Assembly: GCA_963575745.1 (NCBI GenBank)
Contig: CAUYUJ010019282.1
Location: 564,712 to 628,711 of the forward strand
Direction: 5' to 3'
DNA: 64,000 bases
Origin: Prorocentrum cordatum
Taxonomy: Eukaryota; Sar; Dinophyceae; Prorocentrales; Prorocentraceae
A model generated the notes under the pieces. It was not told the origin of the DNA. It ran no database searches and worked only from the letters and a program-made list of their open reading frames with translations. How positions within the stretch are numbered: position 1 is the first letter of the stretch; the number at the start of each line of letters is the position of its first letter. The position numbers and the translations under genes were made by a program. Below, piece by piece: positions 44,222-54,587 of this stretch.

Positions 44222-45270
44222 TTGCACATGTATGCGGGACTATGTGCTGCATTTCCGCGGTGCGAAGTACAGCGCAACACCCACTATGCAGATGTCGCTC
44301 ACGACGCAACGCGCGATGCATATGCCTCGGGTTGCCGAATTAGGCCCCCGATCAAATCATTCGACCTACTCCACGGATGGACCAAAGGATTCGGAGATGA
44401 AGTATCGGAGACTGTCAGCCAGAATTGCAAACATATTCAAGATGGCACTGTTGTCATGCACGCGTCCACAGACCTCACATTAAAAGCCAGGTTCGCGCAT
44501 CAAACAGCCGCTTTGGATTCTTCAGCACAGACAACGCCCTTGGCCTCACCACTTGCCCCAAGAAGAAAAAGGAGGAAAAAGGAGGAGAGCGGCCCAGCCG
44601 ACTCTCCCACAGAGACTGCCCCAGCTGACTCTCCAGCAAATGCCGCAGTCATGACGGCTGAAGCCAGCGCCCCGAGCGGCATTGCCGCCTCGGGGCCGAG
44701 AGCCCAGCGATATTATCGCGCAGCATCGAGACCGACAAATCGGGCGGAAAAAGGCAATCCTATAGGACCGCCCCTTATACTCCCGCGCCCGCCGGCCCGG
44801 CCGCGCGAGGCAGCAGCGCCGGCTGGATCGACGCTGGTCGGATCCAGTCGTGGGCAGCTGAGCCCGTCGTAGAAACGGGCGGCCGCGCGAGCGATGGCGG
44901 CCGGGGCGCGACGCTGGACCACGAGGACAAGAATGAGAATGGGGAGAAAGGATACTATGTTCATGTGACCCGCCATCAGAGTGTCACTGGTCATACCAAA
45001 ACATAGCAATGGTTTAGTTTGAACGATTACAACGACAAGTTTCAACGTGCTCCTTCGGCGCCAAGCACCTTGCCAGAGCCTCCGCCACCACCTACGCCGA
45101 ACGCGAGGCCGCCCGAGAAAGGCCAGGGCAAGGACCAGTCAGACAGCTGGAATTCGAGCAGAAGAGGAGACAGATATGACAATGATTCAAGAGATCGGTA
45201 CCAATGGAACTGGCGCAACAGTGACCCCTGGGACGGTTCTCGAGATTGGAGGAATGATTGGCAGAGATAA
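44222..45270 (+). other. Last ORFs before the right LTR
   Basis: Frame 44222-44872 (216 codons) begins with a mixed-composition half (IKSFDLLHGWTKGFGDEVS) and ends in an Ala/Pro/Arg-rich tail containing the hairpin at 44670-44695. Frame 45019-45270 (83 codons) is Pro-rich, then Arg/Asp/Trp-rich (SRDRYQWNWRNSDPWDGSRD), as in RNA-binding tails. Unknown function. Confidence 0.3.
44670..44695. repeat. Long bulged hairpin with ATT loop
   Basis: CCCCGAGCGGC, loop ATT, GCCGCCTCGGGG: 11 pairs with one bulged C on the right arm, the same layout as 35233-35260. Confidence 0.8.
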
Positions 45271-45543
45271 CGCATTACAAGAAGGACCAGTACGATTTTG
45301 TCGATGCCGGCCCATAATTCAGCATGAGGCGGGTGCACCAGGTGCGCATGGGCATTGTGGCCTGAGCTGCCAGAGTATTAGCTGAGGCGGGGTTCGTCGG
45401 GTTACTTCGGTCTTCCGCCCCCTGGCATCCACCGCTGAGCGGTAAAATGCTTTTGGGGTTCGCTCCAGTGGCTGTAGATATGCGCAGGCAAGGTGGGTTG
45501 GGGGTCAGGGCGATTCCACGGATCCCGCCGCGGTAGGAATCAA

Positions 45544-45839
45544 TGAACTCTCTCCGCACCAACATCCTGCTGCCCGTCCTGTTTAGCCTTGCTTGCACTG
45601 TCCGCTTCTCCTCGTGACTTGGATGTCTTACCTGTAGCTGTTTGGCTCTAGAGAAACAGAAAAGGAGCGAGCCTGCGGCGCGCGCGCGCGTGCGTCGGCC
45701 GGCGGGCCGGCCTCTTCCCTTCAGGGCTACCCAATTGCATGCTTGACGGCATTATCCTTTCTCCCCTATGTCATCGGCGAAGCCCACTGACCATGAGACA
45801 TCATCGGAACATGTTGCAATGATTATGAATACTCAGGCA
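45544..45839 (+). repeat. Right LTR-like repeat of the outer copia element
   Basis: Partner of 4852-5137. It starts TGAACTC and ends CTCAGGCA. Compared with the left copy it lacks the extra CTTGACGGCATTATCC duplication and has a longer GC-alternating tract. Similarity ends in an A-run at about 45845. Confidence 0.65.
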
Positions 45840-45885
45840 AAAAAATATTCAAAACGCGCCAAGCACTTACAAAAACGGGAACACA

Positions 45886-45930
45886 CGAACAAACAAACAA
45901 ACAAACAAACAAACAAACAAACAAACAAAT
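45886..45930. repeat. (AAAC)n microsatellite
   Basis: About eleven uninterrupted AAAC units just outside the right LTR. Confidence 0.95.
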
Positions 45931-46583
45931 ACATGTTTTGCCGGCGGCGCTGGCGGTCGCACGCGCGTCTGCTGAGCCGGCGGGCCACGCCGGGCACTGG
46001 GTGCACCACTAGGGCGGGCGGGCGAGCGAGAAGACACGGCCGCCGAGTTGGCGGGATGGGCGCGCGCTGGTTGCCTGTGGCACCAGAAACCGGCGCACGA
46101 CGACGTGAACGCGGCCACTCCAGGCTGTCGAAAATTGGACAGGGTGGCAACATCGCGGGACGGGCCACCAATGAGCGAGGCGAGGGCAGAATGTACTCTG
46201 GGAGAGGGGAAGGCCACGGCCGGCGGAACTGACGACCGAAGGAGCCAAGGCTCGCTGAGGGGAACGGTCAGCTGGTGGTGCTGAACCGTGCGCGACCCAG
46301 GGTCAAGGCCTTGCCGGCGGCCACGGCGGCCGGAGGAAGGGGGGGCGACAGGAAGGGGGACGGATGGAAGCGAGGTGAGCCCAGACAAACAAGCAAACAA
46401 ACGTCAGCGAAAAAACGACGACGGAGGGCAGAGAGAAAGGGGAGGGGCGGCATTGTGCCGCGCTAGTCGGGGTCGACCGAATCGGGGATGACGCGCAATG
46501 CTCCACGAAGGGCTGGAGGCACATGAAATGTCAGCGGCGGCATCATCATCATCGTCGTCGCCCTCATGCTCACCCTCACTGTT
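45931..46583. other. GC-rich spacer, no gene recognised
   Basis: Open frames on both strands are Arg/Pro/Ser-rich and overlap. A second small cluster of AAAC-like words lies near 46386-46402. Confidence 0.5.
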
Positions 46584-46661
46584 CCTCCTCCTCCTCCTCC
46601 TCCTCCTCCTCCTCCTCCTCCTCCTCCTCCTCCTCCTCCTCCTCCTCCTCCTCCTCCTCCG
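46584..46661. repeat. (CTC)n microsatellite
   Basis: About 26 CTC triplets. It gives polyleucine on one strand and polyglycine on the other. Confidence 0.95.
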
Positions 46662-46789
46662 GCTCGTGATGTTTCTGCCAACGGCCCATCATTGCCAGGT
46701 TTCTGAAAGGGGCACGGCACAGTCATATCAACATCAGCGCTGCACGCCGCAGCAATTTACGAAGAAACGGTTAGGCCAAAGCAAACTCT

Positions 46790-46935
46790 GCGCGCGGAGT
46801 AAAGTAGACACTGGCTTTCCGCGCATGGCAAGGATCATTTTGCGTGCCGTGTCAAGCTCGTTGTCATCTTCAATCGGCACGATGGCTTCGATCTGGCACC
46901 AAAGAGCACGATCCACAAATTGATCTGGCATGGTT
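46790..46935 (-). pseudogene. Possible isolated exon
   Basis: The minus strand encodes DQFVDRALWCQIEAIVPIED followed by DNELDTARKMILAMRGKP. The composition is balanced, unlike the low-complexity surroundings. It is preceded by ATGCCAG and followed by CCAGTGTC, compatible with splice acceptor and donor. No partner exon or family is recognised. Confidence 0.25.
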
Positions 46936-47299
46936 AATCCCAGACCTCCAGTCGGGCCCGCGCCAACGAACAATGTGCAGTTGTGGATTGATGTTCTCAC
47001 CTTCAGACCTCAAATGTCCTGCCGCGCCGCCGGACGAGCAGCTGGAATAGAGAACGAAAACGGCGAGGGAGAATAAATACGTCGACGGTTCCTGGGCAGG
47101 CGAACCGCGATCGATCAGCGTGCCCAGCGCAAGCCCCCATCAGTCCGAGAAGCCCTCCAGGAAGCATCCACGAGGCCACCCCAAAGGCAAAGTAACAATC
47201 GACGGCGGATTCCAGGAGGCGGAGGCGTGCGGCGGGGGCGGAGGCGCCTGACGCCCCCGCAGTACGCGCGATGCAAGGCGAAGACCCAGCCGAGGAACT

Positions 47300-47495
47300 C
47301 CTCGGCGGGCCGAGGGGGGGAGGAAGGGAGGGGACGAGCGGGGAAGGGGACGGGGACGGGGGGAGGGTGCGGGGGGGCGGGGGGGGCAGGGGCAGGGGAA
47401 GGGGGGGAAGGGGGAGGGGGGAGAGAGAGAGAGAGGGAGAGGGAGGGGGGGAGGGGAGGGGGAGGGCGAGGGGAAGGGGGCAGGCAAGGTAGGCT
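47300..47495. repeat. G-rich low-complexity tract
   Basis: Runs of GGGGA and GGGGGC with a GAGAGAGAGAG core (about 47421-47434). Proline/serine or glycine peptides from it are artefacts. Confidence 0.9.
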
Positions 47496-47637
47496 CGCGC
47501 CACATATGATATCCTATCCCTCCCTCCCATCCCTTCCCATTGCGCTGATTCTTCTCTATCTGCGGACGCGTGTCATGGCCGACCAAGAACTCCGTTAGCC
47601 CAGCAAAGCGCCCTACTAATAGCAGCACAGTGCGATC

Positions 47638-47754
47638 CGTGGGACCTGTGGAACCTGTGGGACATCGGTGGCCTGTGGGACATGTGGGACCTCTGGGGCA
47701 GGTGGGACCTGCGGATCTGTGGGGCGTGTGGGACCTGCAGGACTTGTGGGAGCG
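47638..47754. repeat. 9-bp tandem array, CCTGTGGGA type
   Basis: About thirteen diverged copies of a CCTGTGGGA-like nonamer (variants CATGTGGGA, CCTGCGGAT). The translated Gly-Pro-Val periodicity is only this repeat. Confidence 0.85.
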
Positions 47755-48090
47755 CCCAAGAGCGCTCCAAGAGCGCCCCAAGAGGCGATGTTTGGGGCTC
47801 CCGAGGGGCAACGCTAATGCATGCTTCCCTCTTGTTTGATCGATGTCCTCCAAGATGGCCCCAAGAGCGCTCCCAGGGCTCCCAAGAGCGCTTCAAGAGG
47901 GCCCCCATTGGCGCGCACAGGAGGCCCCAGGAGGCCCCAACAGGCGCCCAAGAGGCCTCCAAGAGGCTCCCATGAGACCCCCAAGAGGCCCCAAGAGGCT
48001 CTCCGAAGCACCCAAGACGCTCTAAGAGGCGTCCGGGACCGCCAAGAGGCCCCCAAGACGCTCCAAGAGACCTCTACTGGGGGACCCTTC
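47755..48090. repeat. CCAAGAG-rich repeat array
   Basis: Dense CCAAGAGCGCC, CCAAGAGGC and CTCCAAGA words at spacings of 11-15 bases. The same type recurs at 48600-48860. Confidence 0.8.
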
Positions 48091-48148
48091 CTCCGTGTGC
48101 TGCCCACTTCCCTGATCGAGGCAATTCCTCTGGGCATCGTTTCTGGAT

Positions 48149-48500
48149 GGGCTGGTGGGGTTACTTTTTAGTCAGCGGACGCGGGCGAGCGCGCCGGCGG
48201 CGATTCGGATCAAAGCGGGCTACGCAGAGACTAGTTAGGCAGAGGAAACGCGAGAAAATCAAAGCAGAGGCGACGCGCGAGGCAACAGCTACGCTCCGGC
48301 CGAGGCCTCACGCAGCGGCCCAACGGTAGGTGGATGGCTGAAGGGACTGAGAGCTGGTGGGGTTACTTTTTTGTCGCGGCCGCAAGCGGAAGCGCAAGCG
48401 GCATCCGAAGAGGTCGGGCGGGCTACGCGCGAGCCTAACTATACAGCGACAAGCAAGGAAAGGCGCGAGACCGAGCGCGCAGTTGGTGGGGTTACGCGAG
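48149..48500. repeat. Three diverged repeats starting GGTGGGGTTAC
   Basis: The word GGTGGGGTTAC occurs at about 48153, 48354 and 48485, each preceded by a GCTG or GTTG word. The first two are followed by TTTTTAGTC or TTTTTTGTC and by related GCGGGCTACGC words. Unit lengths differ (about 200 and 130 bp). Confidence 0.6.
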
Positions 48501-48599
48501 GCGTCTAGAATTCCGTAGTAACCCATGCAAGAGCCCGCACTGTTTTGGGAACAATAGGCCGCATGGGCTTCTGAGGCCTCGAGATGGTACCAAAACGGC

Positions 48600-48860
48600 A
48601 CAAGAGAGCCTCAAGAGAGGCCGAAAAGAGCCTCAAGGCGGCCCCGAGAGCGCATAGAGGCTCCCAAGAGCGCCCCAAGAGGGCCCCCAGAGGCGATGTT
48701 TCGCCTCCGAGGAGGGGGGCCTGCGTGAAAATAAGGCGTCACCCTTTTTGAGCCATGGGGCCTAAGATCGCTCAAGAGCCCGCCAAGACTTTACCGAAGA
48801 GCCCAAAGAGGGCTCCAAGAGGCTCCAAAGAGAGCTTCCAAGATGGCGCCAACATGGCTC
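48600..48860. repeat. Second CCAAGAG-rich repeat array
   Basis: Same words as 47755-48090 (CTCCAAGAG, GCCCCAAGAGG). No gene inside. Confidence 0.75.
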
Positions 48861-50106
48861 CGATAGAGATTCAAGAGGACGCTCAGATGCCTTCAAGAAT
48901 CCTACGAAGCGAAAGATCCGCGAAGGCTGTCATGGTTGACCCGTCGTCGTCGTCGTCGAAATCGTCGTCGTCGTCCTCCTCCTCCTCCTCCTTCTCCGTC
49001 CTCCCCCATATCGGATTCATCGTCCACATCCTCCCCCACCTCCTCGTTTTCCTCCTCCTCCTCATCCTCCTCGCATTATTCCTTCTACATGCTGCCATGT
49101 TGCCAGCTTTAAAAGGATGATCCACACTCCGTGGGCCCTGCTGGCATGTTATCGCCCGTTTCTCTTGTGGGAAACCCCGACGGCCCTCGCGCAGTCTTCA
49201 CGAGAGAACACGTCAAGGGGGTTGGCCACGAACAAATCACTTGGGGTAGCTGCTCTTTGAGAAGCACGTCCCACGCTCGCCGCCCAGATGTGATATTGAT
49301 TTGATCGTTCCACTATTCCAAATTCCCGCACACCGAGGGCAGGAAGAAACGCCCCCCAAAAAATACAAATGGGGCAGGTGCGAGGTGTGGAAAATCTGCG
49401 CATGTTCACTGCGCACGGTCTCTTCATCCAACGGGCTTATGTCCCAAGGAGGGCGTACCGCAGACGAATCCGACACCTAAATCCATTGACGGCTTTTTCG
49501 AGAACGCGCTGGGAGTGGCCCCTCTTTGGGGGCCTAGGCCCTTTAGACTAGAAGCACGGGATCCTAGCAAAGCCAGGATCCACCAGGGATGGTTTTGAGA
49601 TGGTCGCCCGCTGGTGGCTCTGAGAGCCCCTGGTGGGCCCAAAGGTCGCCCAGCCAAAGGCTCCTCCCACGAGGGTGGCACACAAGATCAACACCTCGGT
49701 GGCCTGATTTGTTTCGCGGGAGCGTTGATCGACATTCCTGCCTCCCCACAGCCCCGACGAAACCCGCGGGGTACAAAACTCGACGAACTCCACATATGCA
49801 TGATTTCTGTTGTTGCCCCCGCGCGTTGTTTCAAGGCGTGCCCCCAATAAATCGAAACGCCCCTTTTTATCATCCCTGAGGATCGTCCCGCATCGGTCGG
49901 ACTGCGCGAAATGGGAACATGGACTTACGAGGAGGGAAACTGGACGGGAGGGTGTATAATAGCAGCATCATTGGTGCAAGGACGGTGGTGATGGTGACGA
50001 GGATGATGAAAGTGACTATACTAGCATCAAGCGTGAAAAGAACAGCTAGCATCAAGTGTTACGACCCAGACACACGGAAAATGGACGGGAGGGTGTATAG
50101 CAGCAA
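48861..50106. other. Intergenic, nothing recognised
   Basis: Contains short CGT- and CTC-rich simple repeats (about 48940-49090) and unremarkable DNA to 49900. From about 49920 two related words (GGACGGGAGGGTGTATA) occur at 49940 and 50082. Confidence 0.5.
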
Positions 50107-50400
50107 ACTTATGATGGCACGTATGATGGTGACGGTGATGATGGTGACTATGACGGTGATGATTGCGATTAAGATGTTGATGGTGTCTTGGATGATGCTG
50201 ACGGTGATGATGGTGACGATGATGGTGATGATGGTGATGGTGATCATGGCGGTGATGGTGATGATGGTGGCTATCATGGTGATGCTGGTGGTGGTGATGG
50301 TAAAACTGATGATGATGGCGATGGTGATGCTAGTGACTGGGATGGTGGTGGTAGTGGCTATGCTGGTGATGTACGTGGCGATGGCGATGATGATGACCTA
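50107..50400. repeat. (ATGGTG)n-type microsatellite
   Basis: Imperfect ATGGTGATG and GATGATGGTG units. All open frames here are simple Met/Val or Asp/Gly repeats. Confidence 0.95.
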
Positions 50401-50567
50401 TGGTAAGGTATATCATGTTTCCCGACCTGTGCCCTCATGGTGGGTTGCCGACCATGGGCACCAACGTGTAAGTTTCACGCCGACGCGTGAAAAGTCATTG
50501 GCCGCACTCCCACGGCAGCCTGAAACCAACTTATAACACCTGCAATGATGAACTCCTGGCTGGGAGC

Positions 50568-51017
50568 TCACGCGCGCATGAACTCCAGCGCCTTGGCCTT
50601 GATGACCTCGTGGAGCTCGAGCTTCACGGCGCCCTCGGCCAGCGTGCCGCTCGCCTTGGTCAGCTCCTCGTCGACGCGCGCCTGCCTCTGCGCAAGGCCC
50701 GTCTTGTTGTCGCGGTGGATGTTGTGCATGATCTTGCACTCGCTGAGGGTCGTGTCGATGCAGCGGGCGCCCTCCTCGATCCTCTGCACCGCTGCAGCGA
50801 AGAACTCGTCGGCGCCCAGATCGACGAACAGCTTCTGTGCCTCCTTCTTGTACTCGTTGACGCTGTCGATGGCCTTCGTGCGCAGCGACGTCAACCTCTT
50901 GCTCGTACCCCTCTGCGCGACGGAGAACACGGCCCCCTCGGCCTTCTCGAGGATCTGCTCCCAGGTCAGCTCCCCGAACGACGCTGGGTCACCCTTGTAG
51001 TTCGCGCCGTCGGTCAT
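50568..51017 (-). CDS. 149-residue protein of unknown function
   Basis: An intact ATG-to-stop frame 109 bp downstream of the larger gene on the same strand. The start is supported by a C-tract and AG (CCCCCCCCATCAG) ending five bases before ATG. This is the layout of a trans-splice acceptor for a leader-capped mRNA. The protein is highly charged and helical (WEQILEKAEGAVFSVAQRG, IDSVNEYKKEAQKLFVDLG, ELTKASGTLAEG, HEVIKAKALEFMRA). It has no membrane segment, signal or enzyme motif. The lack of stops in GC-rich DNA and the balanced composition support a real gene. Its neighbour suggests a shared expression unit; I do not recognise the family. Confidence 0.65.
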   Translation of the reverse strand: MTDGANYKGDPASFGELTWEQILEKAEGAVFSVAQRGTSKRLTSLRTKAIDSVNEYKKEAQKLFVDLGADEFFAAAVQRIEEGARCIDTTLSECKIMHNIHRDNKTGLAQRQARVDEELTKASGTLAEGAVKLELHEVIKAKALEFMRA

Positions 51018-51126
51018 GCCTCCTGATGGGGGGGGCGACTATACACATAACCAATGCAGCCCTCCCGCCTTCCCCATCCAGCCCAAAGCTTGAGCTGGAT
51101 GAAGGTGGCGACGAGGAACACATCCG

Positions 51127-54100
51127 TTATTGCACATTCGCTGCCTCCCCCGATCCTTTCTGAGCGTCCACGGAGTCCGCCATCTTGCCGAGCTGCGCCG
51201 TCACCTCGGCCATCCCCGCGCGCTTGAAGTCCTCCAGCATCTTCCCGATGGTGGCGAAGAGGTCTGCGGGCGTCGACTCCATGAGGAAGAACTCGGCGTA
51301 CTTCGTCTGGACCCCGACGTCGGACCAAGAAGCGGAACCGTCGAGCGTCAGTTTCTCCTTCCAGCGCTCGCGGCCGCTCTCCAGATACACCGCGTGCAAG
51401 GCCTGGAATGCATCGAAGCCGTTGTCGCTGACTACCTGCTGCTCCGCGGTCTCGCCCTCTGCGAGGAGATCGATGGCCATCGCGATCGTGTTCAGCTTGT
51501 CGGAGAGGAGGTCCGCCAACACCGTATTGTATGTGTCTGGCCACCCTTCGTCGGCGACGAACGTCTTGACCCTGGTGCTCATGAGGGTGAGCTGCTCCTT
51601 GTGAAGCTTGATGTCCATGGCCCACTCGGGAGAGACCGAGACCTGTTCTGAGTACTTGCTAATGCTCGCCATGGCAGCCGTGTTCACCGTTACCATGGCA
51701 TGGCGAACTGTCTCGATGTGGTCCGCGTCGGTGAAGTGGAGCTGCCTCTGGTAGATCGTCTTCTTGAGAGCGTTCGTGTTATCGACGGTCGGGGCAGAGG
51801 CGAACCTCCGCAAAGCCAGCACAGCTTGCTTGGAACCGTCGACCTGCTTCATGTCTTCGTATTTTGCCAAGGAGATGCTGCGCAGCACGTCGATCCTTTC
51901 TTTCAGACTCGAGCACTCCTCAAAGCTAGTCGAGTTGCACAGCTCCTCGATGAAGCGGTCGACGTCGCCCATCTCCTTAACTTCGAGCTCCTCGACGGCG
52001 ATGCGGGCACGGAGCCACGTGTTTATGGTATCCAGCAGCTTGGCCCACGCCACGTCGCAAGCGGTCGGCCTGCACAGCTTCGCAATGCGTGTCAACTCAG
52101 CCACGTTGCCCTTGAAGAACTCCTGCTTGTCCCCACTCGGAATGTCATCAAGCGTTTTCATCAGGTGGACAACCTTGGGAGCGAGGTCGAACTCGTCCGC
52201 CCTGTGTCTCATAAAAAGTGCCAGCGCTGGAGCCCAGAACTTGCTGTCCTCGATGTCCTGCTTGGCGGTCTGCCAGCACTTGTCCAAACTCCCATCCAAG
52301 AACTTCTTCACAATCAGGCTGTCCAAGTTCACAAGCTTGTCGACCCCTGGCGCGTCAAGTGACCCCAGAAGGCGCAGGATGGTAATCAACTCCAGGGCAC
52401 AGTTCTTGAGAATGTCGTAATCCTGTGGCGTGCCTGCATACTTGTCGACGGTCGCGTCTTCCAAGATGTGTTCCATATCGTCGACTAACCTCGCATTGAG
52501 ATACCTCCCCGACTGGCCTTGCTTGACCAAGGGCATCACGACGTACTCCGAGGCCACCGCCCGAAACCTGGCGACGAAGGCAGCTGGCTCAGGTGTAGGG
52601 ATATCCCGCAGGCGAGGGTTCAGGCAATCGAAGTTGGAGCCGCCGCCGTCGCCATCCAAATCGTCAGCGAAATCCTCTAGGCCATCAATGCTGAAAGGCA
52701 TGATCGCATCAGCGATGTCATCCGTGACGCTGGCGCTCTTGACTCGTAGTTGGACCAGCTTCACCGCGTAGGCTGGCGGGAATACCATCCCCTTCTTCTT
52801 GAGCTCACCCAGGGTCTTGAACAAGACGCCCTTTTCCACGGATCCTGGGTTCACAATCTTGTATGCTTGCTCGTACTTGAGCCTGGCGCGCCGAACGTTC
52901 GAGATGCAAGAGTCGACCTTCGCCGAGTCCTCGAAACGCGTTGCTGCATAGACGTCGGAGCCGTTGTACTTACCCTGGAGAACCTGGCCAGCATCCAATC
53001 GGTTGATGAGGTCGATCGCCTTCTCCTGGTCCGTGAGGTTCCGCTTATACCTCTTGTTGCCGCCCGCTGTGGTCGCGGCGCCATCGCTCACCACGCTCTT
53101 GGTGTCGCAGGGGCTCTGGTACAACTCAGTCATCGATCCTCCTGACCTCGCCCCCCCTGGCGCCTGCCTCAGAAGCTCAGGCGATCCCGCGTGCATGCCC
53201 AGTAACGGAGGAGCTTCTGCGGCGGCGTCGTCAGGATGCACAGAGCCTGCACCTGCGTCGGGGGCCCGCGCGCCCGTCGCAGCAGGCGAGGCCGCACCTT
53301 GGCCAGACGCGGCATTGGCCTCCAAGAGTCCACGGCTACCAGCAGGAGGCTCTGCAGAGACACCATCTTGATCTCCGCGCGGCTGCCCGCTGCCTTTGGC
53401 GCCCACACCGTCGTCTCCAGGGGCAGTCATACCCAGGGCCTTCTTCTTCAAGAACTCCAGGGTCGGGGGGAACTTGTTCCCGCGAAGGCTCACGGGCAGG
53501 GACTCGGTGAGGAGCTTGCGGACTTTGTCGAACATCGTCGCAGGCTGATTTGCCGCCACCCGCTTCTGAGGACTCATGTTGACGATCTGGTCTTCCAGCT
53601 CCACCTTGCACCACATCTTAACCTGCAAGAAGGGCCACCTGTCGTCTTTAGTGATGGCCATGTCGTTCATCTGCCCCCCAGTGAACGGACTCGGGATGGC
53701 CCCCATCTTCTCGCCCAGAGCCTCGAGGTCCAGGCCCTTCGTGTCGGTGGGCATCATGTCGCTCTCCTTCTTGGCAGTGAAGTTCGCAATGACTGTGTAG
53801 CCCAACCTCTTGTGCGCAATGATGCTCTGCGTCGGGAAAGACCTCTCGTCGGGGTCCGTGTCAGCCACCTTGATCAGCTTCTCGAAGGTCTCGCCGAACT
53901 CTTTGTCAGCGCTGCACTGGCCGCAAACCTGGACGAAGCTCACGCCCAGGGCGTGGAAGTGCGGCATGGGGGAATAGCACTGGTCGCACGCATTAACCGA
54001 GAGGGGCACCGTCTCGGGCACAGACTTAGCCTTGCACCTCTGGCACGTGCACGGCGCACCAGGCTTGCGCAAGGCATCGCCCAGGTCAGGGTTTCGCGCC

Positions 54101-54587
54101 TCACCGATGGTCGGGGGGGCCGAGCCGCCTGGGAGGTGGAAGAGGCCGCCGATGTCCTGGTCGGCACCGGCTGCATCAGCAGCCCCCCTGGCTTTCCTTC
54201 CACGCCCGCGACCATGCCCACCACTGCGGGCGGCCTTCTTGGGCACGGGCTCTTCGTCAGCAGGACCATCGCCTCTCGGAGCACGCTTGCGGGACGCCAA
54301 TATCCCTGCCAGCCACGCGCAAGTGAAGTGCAATGGCCAGCACAGAAGTGATGAAGGGAGGACTGCAACTCGCGACGTCCCTGAACCAAAGCGGCGACGA
54401 CGGAGGGACGATGGGGCCGACGACCTTCCCTGTTGTTCTCTGTCGTTGCTTCGGGGTTTGGCCTGGACCAGACGCGTTCATCGCACATGTAGGTAGCGCG
54501 GGACAGACAACGCACAGCCATGGATCCCAGATGCTCCTCGAGGTATGCCAGGGCTTCAGAAGAAGGCATGGTCACGGACGCATCCAT
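51127..54587 (-). CDS. Large Cys-cluster protein, about 1113 residues, one intron
   Basis: A 3.2-kb open frame with no in-frame ATG before a stop at 54480. A start at 54587 (MDASVTMPSSEALAYLEEHLG) works if a 119-bp intron (54424-54306, GT...AG) is removed; the frame then joins REG to ILASRKRAPRG. The predicted protein has a short acidic-helical N-terminus. A basic nuclear-signal-like stretch follows (RKRAPRG, PKKAARSGGHGRGRGRK; residues about 60-95). Next is a Cys cluster at about residues 140-185 (CTCQRC, CDQC, CGQC), a probable zinc site. An Ala/Gly/Pro linker leads to about 600 residues of mixed helical sequence ending GEAANVQ. Function unknown, perhaps nucleic-acid binding. The intron model is inference. 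Confidence 0.65.
54306..54424 (-). other. Predicted GT-AG intron
   Basis: Donor G/GTCGTC after GAAG, acceptor GGCTGGCAG/GG. Removing it joins phase 1 to phase 2 and gives one long frame. No branch site was assigned. Confidence 0.5.

Larger units (their letters stand above)
4852..45839 (+). mobile_element. Outer Ty1/copia-like retroelement, disrupted
   Basis: A plus-strand element bounded by LTR-like direct repeats. Removing the nested insertion (11903-30030) leaves about 22.9 kb, far longer than the 5-10 kb usual for copia elements. The order is LTR, primer site, coiled-coil and gag region, protease, integrase, RT, RNase H, then about 11 kb of additional reading frames before the right LTR. 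Both arms share the same A-rich composition and the same CGGC-N3-GCCG mini-hairpins, which supports one element. Stops and frameshifts occur throughout, so it is dead. The tail from 35 to 45.5 kb could include other insertions. Confidence 0.6.

Noticed and set aside
46498-46726. Polyleucine membrane segment or polyglycine protein
   Set aside because: Both come from the (CTC)n microsatellite.
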